12,214 nt of DNA from CAYOLL01 sp964404765 [NCBI: uncultured Gemmatimonadota bacterium]. GTDB taxonomy: Bacteria; 4572-55. The stretch is taken from assembly GCA_964404765.1 (NCBI GenBank), contig CAYOLL010000177.1:1-12214 (forward strand), given 5' to 3'. Both the position numbers and the translations under genes were made by a program. Under the pieces are notes generated by a model that saw only the letters and a program-made list of their open reading frames with translations, was not told the origin of the DNA and ran no database searches. The number at the start of each line of letters is the position of its first letter. Position 1 is the stretch's first letter. Positions 1 to 5,917 of this stretch are shown here, piece after piece.

Positions 1-54
1 GGTGGTACATTTTTATTTGCCGATTTTTGGTACAGTTTAATGTGCCGATTTACA
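1..54. mobile_element. Terminus of an IS21-like insertion sequence (partial)
   Basis: Two imperfect tandem copies of a 25-bp unit lie at 4-28 and 29-53. Each starts GGTACA and contains TGCCGATTT, and they agree at 20 of 25 positions. The block ends in ACA at 52-54, after which the sequence changes character. IS21-family elements are known to carry several directly repeated transposase-binding sites of roughly this size at their ends and to finish in CA. No transposase gene is visible, so the body would lie to the left of the window. This is inferred from repeat architecture, not from a recognised transposase. Confidence 0.5.
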
Positions 55-94
55 TGCAACTTCTAACCCTAACCCTGAATCAGTATTATTTTTA

Positions 95-122
95 TTGACA
101 ATCCGGAAATCATACGTATGTT
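95..122 (+). promoter_or_regulatory. Candidate sigma-70 promoter upstream of the cohesin-like gene
   Basis: A perfect TTGACA (95-100) is followed after 16 bp by TATGTT (117-122), a 4 of 6 match to the -10 box. A second TTGACA at 122-127 has only a weak -10 (TATACC, 143-148, 15 bp spacing). Either would leave a 5' leader of about 100 nt before the gene starting at 252. Confidence 0.35.
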
Positions 123-251
123 TGACAATACGTTCTGCACAATATACCGTCATTCACTTCTATGATATTGGATTACCTCTGTACCTGAAAAATTCAACAT
201 ACTTTAAGCTGCCAAATTCGATGACAAATACTTCAGCCGAAAGGAGCCTGT

Positions 252-761
252 ATGAGGAAATTGCTACTACTCTGTTGTTCGTTACTGCTTGTGCTACCGT
301 TAGTCAGCGCGGATAATGCTGACAAACCCACCGCTACACTCAAAGCTATTGGGTCAACAATTGATGATCGCTTCATTGCAAAACCCGGCGCGACATTTTG
401 GGTCGAAGTTTGCCTGCCAAAAATGGATAAAGCCAAAAGTGTTGCATTTTCACTGCGATATGATGAAAAGATTCTTAAACTTGAACGCGTTAGTGATAGA
501 AAAAATGGCTCAGGCGCTGTTAAAGGGCTGGATCGCAAAGACAACCACGTTGTAATGGATCCGAGTCAGCTCAAATCCGAGTCCATATTTGTAGAATTCA
601 AGGCCAAAGAAAAGGGTAAAACCGAAATTAGACCGGAATTGGGCACAATCTTATTAGACAGCGGACAAAGTGTGGCCATTACGTTTGGCAACAATCTGCC
701 GGTCATTACCAATATTGAAGACTCCTCGTGGAGCCGGTTAAAAGCAATTTTCAACAAATAA
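252..761 (+). CDS. Exported cohesin-domain-like protein
   Basis: This 169-residue protein starts with a Sec signal peptide: Met-Arg-Lys, a Leu-rich core at 4-17, and a probable signal peptidase I site after VSA at 18-20. A good Shine-Dalgarno AGGAG lies at 241-245. The mature part looks like a single cohesin-type beta sandwich. It has a 'KPGATFWVEV' strand (residues 44-53), a core 'FSLRYDEKILKLERV' (66-80), a strand 'IFVEFKAKEKGKTEI' (112-126) and a final strand near 139-146. Cohesin domains bind dockerins in cellulosomes, but similar single domains occur widely in non-cellulolytic bacteria with unknown partners. No dockerin, anchor or second domain is visible. The last residues (151-169) leave the fold. 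The next gene follows after 3 bp, so the two are probably co-transcribed. The fold assignment is moderate; the function is unknown. Confidence 0.6.
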   Translation: MRKLLLLCCSLLLVLPLVSADNADKPTATLKAIGSTIDDRFIAKPGATFWVEVCLPKMDKAKSVAFSLRYDEKILKLERVSDRKNGSGAVKGLDRKDNHVVMDPSQLKSESIFVEFKAKEKGKTEIRPELGTILLDSGQSVAITFGNNLPVITNIEDSSWSRLKAIFNK

Positions 762-764
762 CCC

Positions 765-1562
765 ATGCTAAAGCAAGCCGTCCACATCAAGCTGAAACCA
801 AGTGCGCTGGATAAACCGGCGCTGGAAACGCTGAAAGCATCCTTGCTGAAAATGCCGGGCGAGCAAGCGGTAAATTTTCATATCCAAACAATCCAGGGAC
901 GGATGATTATCATTCGATCCGCCGGCATTCGGGTTCAATTAGCGGATGCCGATAAAGGCGTTCTACACAGCCTGCCGGTCGTCGAAGATATTCAGCTTTT
1001 GGATGCATCTATTGAGCAATATACCTTACTCAAAGATGTCTTTCAGGCCGCGGCCTGCGCAAATGGCCACGAGCTGATCAAAATCACTAAAGATTATTTG
1101 GATATTGTGGATAAGGCTCCGCTGGATATGTTGATAAAGCGGGTATTAAGGACCGGCTCCAAGATCGTGCGCTGGGAAAACGGCGTGCTGACCATTGCCC
1201 TGCCGAATCAGCACACCCTGGACTTATTCCGGGCGGAAGGGCGGCCCGGTCGTTTGGAAAGCGAACTCTCTCGCTGTTTGGGGCAGGCTGTTTCCATTCA
1301 GACAGAAATAGACCCGACGCTGCAAGCCTCGCTTGACGATATGAACCAGATGATTGCCGCCGAAACGCCTGCGCCCTACAATGACGCCCCATCGCAAGCC
1401 CCCAAGTATGAAAAGCAAACGCAGGCAAAAAAACCGATGAGCAAACCAACCCCAAAAAAGAAGATTGCCGTGCCGCAAACTCCGGAAGAAATTTTTGCCA
1501 AAACATTGGATATTTTTTCCGGCATCATGAACTTATCATATCTTCCAAAGCAAAAATCTTAA
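765..1562 (+). CDS. Conserved hypothetical protein with DnaE/DnaX tail-like segments
   Basis: I do not recognise this 265-residue protein as a named family. It begins 3 bp after the preceding gene and has no clear Shine-Dalgarno, which suggests translational coupling. Residues about 20-80 follow the pattern of the OB-like segment at the C-terminus of DNA polymerase III alpha: a helix, 'KMPGEQAVNFHI', a short hairpin, a basic strand, then 'LPVVEDIQLL'. Residues about 110-185 resemble the C-terminal domain of the clamp-loader subunit DnaX. They run from a helix ending 'LRTGSKIVRWENGVLTIALP' to a helix ending 'LSRCLGQAVSIQTEI'. Residues 205-240 are Lys/Pro/Gln-rich and probably disordered, and a short amphipathic tail closes the protein. 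There is no signal peptide or membrane segment. A nucleic-acid-linked role is only an inference from pattern similarity and could be wrong. Confidence 0.55.
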   Translation: MLKQAVHIKLKPSALDKPALETLKASLLKMPGEQAVNFHIQTIQGRMIIIRSAGIRVQLADADKGVLHSLPVVEDIQLLDASIEQYTLLKDVFQAAACANGHELIKITKDYLDIVDKAPLDMLIKRVLRTGSKIVRWENGVLTIALPNQHTLDLFRAEGRPGRLESELSRCLGQAVSIQTEIDPTLQASLDDMNQMIAAETPAPYNDAPSQAPKYEKQTQAKKPMSKPTPKKKIAVPQTPEEIFAKTLDIFSGIMNLSYLPKQKS

Positions 1563-1569
1563 GTGACTA

Positions 1570-1647
1570 TAAACAAAGACCCTAAGGGCTTTGTTTGCGC
1601 ATAACCTCAACAGGTTCAACCAATTAAACCCTTAGGGTCTATGTTTA
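1570..1647. terminator. Nested inverted repeat / terminator-like structure between genes
   Basis: TAAACAAAGACCCTAAGGG (1570-1588) is the inverted complement of 1629-1647 with one mismatch in 19. The 40-nt interior holds a small hairpin, AACCT (1603-1607) with AGGTT (1612-1616). The left arm can instead pair locally, AAACAAAG (1571-1578) with CTTTGTTT (1589-1596), giving a terminator-like hairpin with a T-rich 3' side right after the stop at 1562. The two pairings exclude each other. It probably ends transcription of the upstream pair; attenuation of the next gene or a tiny palindromic element are alternatives. Confidence 0.5.
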
Positions 1648-1696
1648 AAAGGTTAAAAATTTTGTTTATATTGACTTAAAGCCAGAGCGAAATAGA

Positions 1697-2176
1697 ATGC
1701 CAAAAATCCAACTGAATGCCAAAGCCCCGGACTTTAGCCTGCCCGATTTTAACGGACAGACTGTCAGCTTATCCGCGTTCAGGGGCAACAAACACGTTGT
1801 TATCATTTTTAATCGCGGCTTTTCCTGACCCTATTGCCGACGGCACCTGGCGCAGTTGCGTCAGGATCATCAGAAATTTATAGACCTGGACGCGGCTATT
1901 TTGATCGCCGGGCCGGAAAACGCCGTTGATTTTAAACAATATTGGGCAGAAGAAAATTGGCCATTTATCGGGCTGCCCGACCCAACCCACAGCATTCTCA
2001 AACTTTATGGGCAGGAAGTTAATCTATTCAAATTAGGTCGGATGCCTGCCCAGGTTATCGTGGACAAACAAGGCGTGGCACGGTATGCCCATTATGGCCA
2101 TTCCATGCGTGATATTCCGGAGAACAGTGATCTTTTGAATATTTTTTCGGAGCTTAATTCTATAAAAAAGGAATGA
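1697..2176 (+). CDS. Selenocysteine-containing peroxiredoxin-like protein (AhpC/TSA family), in-frame UGA
   Basis: Read through the UGA at 1826-1828, the frame gives a complete 159-residue thioredoxin-fold redoxin. It starts MPKIQLNAKAPDFSLPDF, continues VVIIFNRGFS, then U44-P-Y-C47-R, and runs on to 'RMPAQVIVDKQGVARYAHYG' and a typical C-terminal helix. Family members have the motif RGFxCPYCRR, so UGA sits exactly at the first catalytic cysteine (UxxC). The protein should reduce peroxides or act as a thiol oxidoreductase in the cytoplasm, since no signal peptide is present. A SECIS-like hairpin follows the UGA. Conservation is equally good before and after UGA, which argues against a pseudogene. 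Conventional gene calling would cut it to a fragment starting near 1856. The Shine-Dalgarno is weak. A poor promoter (TTTAAA 1644-1649, TATATT 1667-1672) lies upstream. The next gene follows after 4 bp. Expression requires SelA, SelB, SelC and SelD, none of which is in the window. Confidence 0.85.
1846..1865 (+). promoter_or_regulatory. Bacterial SECIS-like hairpin
   Basis: CCTGGCGC (1846-1853) pairs with GCGTCAGG (1858-1865) in 8 bp including one G-U, closing an AGTT loop (1854-1857). The loop starts 25 nt after the UGA and has a G in its second position. Both agree with the known bacterial SECIS pattern, a stem-loop 16-37 nt behind UGA with G in the first two loop bases. It lies inside the coding sequence, as bacterial SECIS elements do. 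SelB would bind it to deliver selenocysteinyl-tRNA. Confidence 0.7.
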
Positions 2177-2180
2177 GTCG

Positions 2181-2804
2181 ATGGCGATTTCAGAACAAAA
2201 GCGGCAACAAAAATTAGCGCGCAAAAAAGCCAAGCGTAAAAAGAGCAAAGTCCCTGCGGCGTTTTCCTCACTGCCGGCTAAGCTTTCAAGCTTAGCAAAT
2301 GCGCCAATTCACAAATGCCTCGTTCCTCAAAACCTGTTCGAACTGGGATTAGGGAACATCATTCTTAGCCGTCGATTTGCGGACGGCAACATTGCGATGG
2401 CAGTTTTTTTGGTAGATGTCTTTTGTCTGGGTGTTAAAAATGCCTTTATAACAATTACGGACGAGGACGATTTTGATGATAAAATAGACAACATGCGCAA
2501 TGAGGCCGAATTTAAGACCACGCATCCTTCATACGCCCGAAAATTGATCGAAACGGCTGTCGATTATGCCCATTCGATTGGTTTTGAACCGCATTCGGAT
2601 TATAAATCGGCCCAACGGGTTTTTAACGGTATTGATGCCGCAGCTTGCGCGGAGCAATTCCAAATGGGTAAGGATGGCATGCCATTTTATATATCCGGGC
2701 CCTCTGACAGCATGGCGCGACGTCAGCTGATTATAAACACGCTTACCCGTACCTGTGGGCCGAATTGTTTCCATTATGCCGTTGGTGTTGAGGATGAAAT
2801 TTAA
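2181..2804 (+). CDS. Conserved protein of unknown function with basic N-terminus
   Basis: This 207-residue protein begins 4 bp after the selenoprotein gene and has a good ribosome site (AAGGA ending at 2172), so the two are likely one operon. Residues 1-25 are strongly basic (QKLARKKAKRKKSK) and suggest nucleic-acid or ribosome contact. The core has the recurring pattern 'APIHKCLVPQNLFELGLGNI' (41-60), 'LSRRFADGNIAMAVFLVDVF' (62-81), 'CLGVKNAF' and 'AVDYAHSIGFEPHSDY'. I recognise this as a widespread uncharacterised family in environmental bacteria, but know of no function. It has no signal peptide or membrane span. Cysteines are present but form no metal motif. Confidence 0.7.
   Translation: MAISEQKRQQKLARKKAKRKKSKVPAAFSSLPAKLSSLANAPIHKCLVPQNLFELGLGNIILSRRFADGNIAMAVFLVDVFCLGVKNAFITITDEDDFDDKIDNMRNEAEFKTTHPSYARKLIETAVDYAHSIGFEPHSDYKSAQRVFNGIDAAACAEQFQMGKDGMPFYISGPSDSMARRQLIINTLTRTCGPNCFHYAVGVEDEI
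2277..2296. repeat. Perfect 9-bp palindrome inside a coding sequence
   Basis: GCTAAGCTT (2277-2285) and AAGCTTAGC (2288-2296) are exact inverted copies separated by 2 bp. They encode the linker between the basic N-terminus and the conserved core of the surrounding protein, where sequence is probably unconstrained. It may be chance or a protein-binding site. Confidence 0.4.
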
Positions 2805-2811
2805 AAAGCGT

Positions 2812-2832
2812 AACACAAAAGCAGGTGTTTTT
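2812..2832 (+). terminator. Weak terminator-like hairpin
   Basis: AACAC (2812-2816) pairs with GTGTT (2825-2829) around an 8-nt loop and runs into a T-tract (2828-2832). It begins 7 bp after the stop at 2804. The 5-bp A/T-containing stem is weak, so this is a tentative call. Confidence 0.3.
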
Positions 2833-2842
2833 GAAAAATGCC

Positions 2843-2872
2843 TTGAAAATATACCCAACTTTGTGCTATACT
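2843..2872 (+). promoter_or_regulatory. Sigma-70 promoter with extended -10
   Basis: TTGAAA (2843-2848) and TATACT (2867-2872) are 18 bp apart, and a TG one base before the -10 box (2864-2865) makes it an extended -10. The predicted start near 2879 leaves a leader of about 60 nt before the lipoprotein gene. Confidence 0.6.
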
Positions 2873-2937
2873 TTTTGTTAGAAACAATGGCTATTTGACA
2901 AAGTCTTGCACACCCAATTACGATAATGGAGGTTTGA

Positions 2938-3462
2938 ATGCGTGCCTGTGTTTACGTTTTTGCACTATTTATCATCAGCAACATGGTTGGCTGCGCCAGC
3001 TTTTCCATGAACTCCACCTTTGATCCGGAAACGGATTTTTCCCGCTACAGTTCTTATGACTGGCTGCCAAAGGCAGAAAAAGCCGGAATGGCCGGTGTCA
3101 AAGATCCGCTGATCGGAAAGCGCGTCGCGCGTGATATTGAAGACGAAATGAATAAAACAGGGTTTCACAAGAACACAAGCGGCAAACCGGACTTATTTGT
3201 CGTTTACCATGGTAATGTGCGTGACCGGGTTGAAGTAACCCAATGGGGCTATTCCTACGGGCGAGGACCTTACTGGTCCAAACGTCGGCTGGAGACATAT
3301 CGCTACAAGCAAGGCACACTCGCCATTGACTTGATTGACGCCAAAACGAAAGAGCTGGTGTGGCGTGGTGTAGCGATAACCCGACTGGAAAAGGGTGGAA
3401 AATATGATGATATTGATACCGCTGTGCACAATATTTTGCGTGATTTCCCGCCTAAAAAGTAA
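2938..3462 (+). CDS. DUF4136-family lipoprotein
   Basis: This 174-residue protein starts behind a strong Shine-Dalgarno (GGAGG, 2928-2932). It has a hydrophobic signal sequence and a lipobox ending MVGC, so Cys19 would be lipidated and the mature protein anchored in the envelope. The mature part follows the DUF4136 pattern. 'FDPETDFSRYSSYDWLP' comes at the start, 'DIEDEMNKTGFHKNTSGKPDLFVVYHG' in the middle, and 'GTLAIDLIDAKTKELVWRGVA' plus 'AVHNILRDFPPKK' at the end. This is full family length. Family members are common in Gram-negative envelopes and their molecular role is unknown. It has its own promoter and probably forms a single-gene unit. Confidence 0.85.
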   Translation: MRACVYVFALFIISNMVGCASFSMNSTFDPETDFSRYSSYDWLPKAEKAGMAGVKDPLIGKRVARDIEDEMNKTGFHKNTSGKPDLFVVYHGNVRDRVEVTQWGYSYGRGPYWSKRRLETYRYKQGTLAIDLIDAKTKELVWRGVAITRLEKGGKYDDIDTAVHNILRDFPPKK

Positions 3463-3538
3463 AAATCTCAGTGGTTTTTGATTTGGTAAATCCACAAATT
3501 TGTTACGCTACTCGTCGCTAAAAATGGAGTTCTCATTT

Positions 3539-4291
3539 ATGGCCTATAAAATCGTACTGCTACGACACGGCGAAAGCGCCTGGAATAAAGAAAACCGCTT
3601 TACCGGCTGGACGGATGTGGACCTATCGGAAAAAGGTCTGCAAGAGGCCGCAAAAGCCGGCCAAGTACTGAAAAGAGAAGGCTACACCTTTGACGTGGCT
3701 TATACATCCGTACTCAAGCGGGCCATCCGTACTTTGTGGCTGACCATGGACGAAATGGACTTGATGTGGATTCCGGTGCATCGCTCATGGCGGCTTAACG
3801 AGCGGCATTATGGCGCATTGCAGGGGCTAAACAAAGCGGAAACGGCGGCCAAGCATGGCGAAGATCAGGTTAAAGTCTGGCGGCGCAGCTACGACATTCC
3901 ACCGCCGGAATTAGAAACATCCGACGCGCGCCATCCTGGTCATGACCCTCGCTACAAGACGCTAACACCTGCCCAATTGCCAAAAACGGAATGTCTCAAA
4001 GACACTGTCGAACGTTTTTTACCGTATTGGCACGAAACCATTGCGCCGATGGTAAAATCCGGCCAAAAAGTGATCGTCGTTGCACATGGCAACTCATTAC
4101 GGGCTCTGGTTAAATATCTGGATCACATTTCGGAAGCGGACATTGTCGAACTGAATATTCCCACCGGTATGCCGCTGGTTTATGAATTGGACGATGATCT
4201 AAAAGCGTTAAACCGCTATTACTTGGGTGATCCGGAAGAGGTAAAGAAAGCGATGGAAGCTGTCGCCAATCAAGGTAAAGTCAAGAAATAG
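3539..4291 (+). CDS. gpmA: 2,3-bisphosphoglycerate-dependent phosphoglycerate mutase
   Basis: GpmA interconverts 3-phosphoglycerate and 2-phosphoglycerate in glycolysis and gluconeogenesis through a phosphohistidine intermediate. The 250-residue product equals the usual length. The catalytic motif LRHGES places the phospho-accepting histidine at residue 10. Arg61 (SVLKRAIRT), Glu88 (LNERHYG) and His183 (VAHGNSLRA) complete the active site, and the [14 protein letters not shown] and [15 protein letters not shown] signatures are intact. The ATG at 3539 is preferred because GGAG lies at 3526-3529 and the protein then begins at the normal point; an upstream in-frame extension has no family support. 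It ends in TAG at natural length, which shows that UAG works as an ordinary stop here. Confidence 0.97.
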   Translation: MAYKIVLLRHGESAWNKENRFTGWTDVDLSEKGLQEAAKAGQVLKREGYTFDVAYTSVLKRAIRTLWLTMDEMDLMWIPVHRSWRLNERHYGALQGLNKAETAAKHGEDQVKVWRRSYDIPPPELETSDARHPGHDPRYKTLTPAQLPKTECLKDTVERFLPYWHETIAPMVKSGQKVIVVAHGNSLRALVKYLDHISEADIVELNIPTGMPLVYELDDDLKALNRYYLGDPEEVKKAMEAVANQGKVKK

Positions 4292-4322
4292 CGTTGTTGT
4301 AATTTCAAGCCTATACGCGGCA

Positions 4323-4362
4323 TCTTCCTTCAAACTGGCGTTCATACAAATTTGCAGGAAGA
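4323..4362. other. Imperfect stem in the gpmA-folB spacer
   Basis: TCTTCCT (4323-4329) pairs with AGGAAGA (4356-4362), and CAAA (4331-4334) with TTTG (4351-4354), separated by one T-C mismatch. The loop is 16 nt and no T-run follows. It could stabilise or process the gpmA transcript. Nothing else is evident in the spacer, and no convincing promoter precedes folB. Confidence 0.25.
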
Positions 4363-4477
4363 CTCCGCCTGAATGACACCGCCGCAATTTCCCTTAACTT
4401 AATGACATTGCATGCCAAGTTGCAGTAATAACTTAACACTTTAGCGGCTGATAACGTCTTAAATAAATACAAATTGC

Positions 4478-4852
4478 ATGGATAAACTGCTGATCAAGAA
4501 CATGGTTTTTCATGCCTATCACGGCGAATTTAAAGTTGAGCGGGCTTTTGGCCAGACTTTTGATGTGGATGCCGAACTCTACTTTGACGCTCGGCCACCC
4601 GGCAAAAGTGATCAGATCAACGATACAATCGACATCTATAACGTCTATGAAATCGTGGAAAAAATTATGGTGCGCGAGCGCCATTATAACTTGATAGAGG
4701 CGGTAGCTGAAACCATTGCCGCAGAATTGCTCGCTACATTTCAAATTTTACATGAAGTAGTAATCCGTGTCCGCAAATATAAAGCGGCGGTAAAAGGACT
4801 CATTGATTACGCGGAGATAGAGATACGACGATGTCAAAAACAAAATGCATAA
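4478..4852 (+). CDS. folB: Dihydroneopterin aldolase
   Basis: FolB cleaves 7,8-dihydroneopterin to 6-hydroxymethyl-7,8-dihydropterin and glycolaldehyde in folate synthesis. The 124-residue product has family length. It shows 'FHAYHGEFKVERAFGQTFDVD' with the catalytic-region Glu21, 'DTIDIYNVYEIV' with Tyr54, 'NLIEAVAETIA' with the pterin-binding Glu74, and the catalytic Lys100 in 'RVRKYKAAVKG'. These match positions known in the Staphylococcus aureus enzyme. The usual KP at the catalytic lysine is KY here. There is no obvious Shine-Dalgarno. The end overlaps folK by 22 bp, so the two enzymes of consecutive steps are translated from one message. Confidence 0.92.
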   Translation: MDKLLIKNMVFHAYHGEFKVERAFGQTFDVDAELYFDARPPGKSDQINDTIDIYNVYEIVEKIMVRERHYNLIEAVAETIAAELLATFQILHEVVIRVRKYKAAVKGLIDYAEIEIRRCQKQNA

Positions 4853-5304
4853 TAGCTTTGGGTAGCAACATGGGTGAGCGCGTCCGCAACATTGATCTGG
4901 CAATTGATCAATTGGAGCTGTCGATGATAATCGAGGTGGAAAAGCGCTCCCGCTATGTGGAAAGCGACCCAATTGGCGGGCCGGAAGGCCAGACTAAATA
5001 CCTAAACGGTGTTGTATTGGTTAATACGGAGCTTAATCCAGATGCCTTATTGGCTTTTTTGCAGGTTCTGGAAATGAACATGGGTCGTCAAAAAGGCGAA
5101 AAATGGGGGCCTCGTCCCATTGATCTGGATATTATTTTTTATGGCGACCAGATCATTAAGAGCGACAAACTGACGGTGCCCCATCCATTAGTGCATGAGC
5201 GCCTTTTTGTGCTGGACCCAATTTGCCAGATTGCTCCGGAATGGATTCATCCGGTTTATAAGCAAACTGTCAAACAACTACGTGATGCTTTAGCCGCTAA
5301 ATAG
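4831..5304 (+). CDS. folK: 2-amino-4-hydroxy-6-hydroxymethyldihydropteridine pyrophosphokinase
   Basis: FolK transfers pyrophosphate from ATP to 6-hydroxymethyl-7,8-dihydropterin, the product of the overlapping upstream gene. The 157-residue protein is full length. The start IALGSNMGER, the RYVESDPIGGPEGQTKYLN substrate loop, the signature GPRPIDLDI (93-101) with metal-binding Asp98 and Asp100, and VPHPLVHERLFVLDPI are all present. The preceding frame runs into it by 22 bp, and a purine-rich stretch at 4813-4823 can serve as ribosome site. It ends in TAG. folP, the next gene of the pathway, does not follow; a long repeat-filled spacer does. Confidence 0.95.
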   Translation: MSKTKCIIALGSNMGERVRNIDLAIDQLELSMIIEVEKRSRYVESDPIGGPEGQTKYLNGVVLVNTELNPDALLAFLQVLEMNMGRQKGEKWGPRPIDLDIIFYGDQIIKSDKLTVPHPLVHERLFVLDPICQIAPEWIHPVYKQTVKQLRDALAAK

Positions 5305-5400
5305 CCGCATCTTCAATTTCATTAAGTTAACGAAAGCAACCGGGTTATCATTCCGGAAGAATCTTTTCTGATTCAGGCACTCTGGATTATTCATGAAATA

Positions 5401-5428
5401 ACCACGAAATCCTCGAAGCACACGAAAG
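5401..5428 (+). repeat. ACCACGAAAT-type intergenic repeat, left copy
   Basis: The 28-bp segment begins ACCACGAAAT and ends CACACGAAAG. Its inverted copy lies at 5705-5732 and matches at 23 of 28 positions. Repeats of the type 'CCACGAA..ACACGAA' are frequent in intergenic DNA of environmental bacteria. Flanking ATTATTCA is also shared with the other copy. Confidence 0.6.
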
Positions 5429-5478
5429 TAAAGGATTGCAGAGCGTGGCGCCAAAATTTTGAGTTTTGCCTGTCCGAG

Positions 5479-5672
5479 TGTAAATATTCGTCTAACACCG
5501 TTGAAAGACTACCGCTCTCGTTCCCAATCTCAATCTCTGATTGGGAACGCATTTGTCACGAAAACTCCGTTTCGTCCTTCAGGGAAGAAAAAAAGGAAGC
5601 TGAGTTTCCAAGGCAATTACGTTCCAAAATAGAGTTTTGGAACGAGGTAAATGTGGTTAGACGAATACTTAC
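5479..5672. mobile_element. MITE-like element, 194 bp
   Basis: GTAAATATTCGTCTAAC (5480-5496) and its inverted copy at 5656-5672 agree at 16 of 17 positions and bound the element. Directly outside are identical 7-mers GTCCGAG (5472-5478 and 5673-5679), which look like a target-site duplication. There is no coding frame inside; four hairpins fill the interior. Terminal inverted repeats, flanking duplication, small size and lack of a gene are the hallmarks of a non-autonomous miniature element mobilised in trans. The mobilising transposase family cannot be named from this copy. Confidence 0.6.
5519..5644. repeat. Four consecutive hairpins inside the MITE-like element
   Basis: Stem 1 is CGTTCCCAATC (5519-5529) with 5539-5549, perfect over 11 bp. 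Stem 2 is ACGAAA (5558-5563) with TTTCGT (5570-5575). Stem 3 is GGAAGC (5595-5600) with GTTTCC (5604-5609), including one G-U. Stem 4 is CGTTCCAAAA (5620-5629) with 5635-5644, perfect over 10 bp. Stems 1 and 4 share the CGTTCC/GGAACG base, and loops 1, 2 and 4 carry a CTC or GAG core. They look like diverged units of one palindrome family. Confidence 0.65.
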
Positions 5673-5704
5673 GTCCGAGCTACGCAACGCTTTAATTCAT
5701 AAAC

Positions 5705-5732
5705 CTTTCGTGTATTTTGTGTATTTCGTGGT
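5705..5732 (-). repeat. ACCACGAAAT-type intergenic repeat, right copy
   Basis: This is the inverted partner of 5401-5428, reading CTTTCGTGTATTTTGTGTAT on the + strand before TTCGTGGT. On the reverse strand it shows a regular 'ATACACGAAA' periodicity, cleaner than the left copy. Together the two arms enclose the MITE-like element. Confidence 0.6.
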
Positions 5733-5897
5733 GAATAATTCAGGCTTCCAGCGTGACAATCCGGTTTTGAATGACAGTAACTGCCTGTATTGGTGATAAT
5801 ACCGGCGGATAACACCCCCATCGGCCTGCCGTTTTGCATTCTTGTGCTTGTCTTTACAGTCGCAGACAAGTTTTCACTTGGAAAAACCCCACACTTT

Positions 5898-5917
5898 TCT
5901 TAAATTGTCTTAAATTG
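5898..5917 (+). repeat. Two exact tandem copies of TCTTAAATTG
   Basis: The decamer occurs at 5898-5907 and again at 5908-5917 with no gap. A one-helical-turn direct repeat is the layout used by many OmpR/PhoB-type regulators. It lies 111 bp before the -35 box of the downstream promoter. No specific regulator can be named. Confidence 0.45.

Noticed and set aside
63-76. Telomere-like CTAACCCTAACCCT stretch
   Set aside because: Only two units, next to the IS-like end in a bacterial context; most likely chance.
1826-1828. UGA as a nonsense mutation making a pseudogene
   Set aside because: It falls exactly at the catalytic Cys/Sec position, both halves are intact, and a hairpin of SECIS type follows.
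3500-3538. N-terminal extension of phosphoglycerate mutase
   Set aside because: The GGAG site and normal family length (250 residues) place the start at 3539.
4032-4052. Sigma-54-like GGCAC element
   Set aside because: It lies within the gpmA coding sequence, and no suitable gene start follows.
5401-5732. CRISPR array
   Set aside because: The repeats are inverted, of unequal type and not regularly spaced; there are no direct repeat-spacer units or cas genes.
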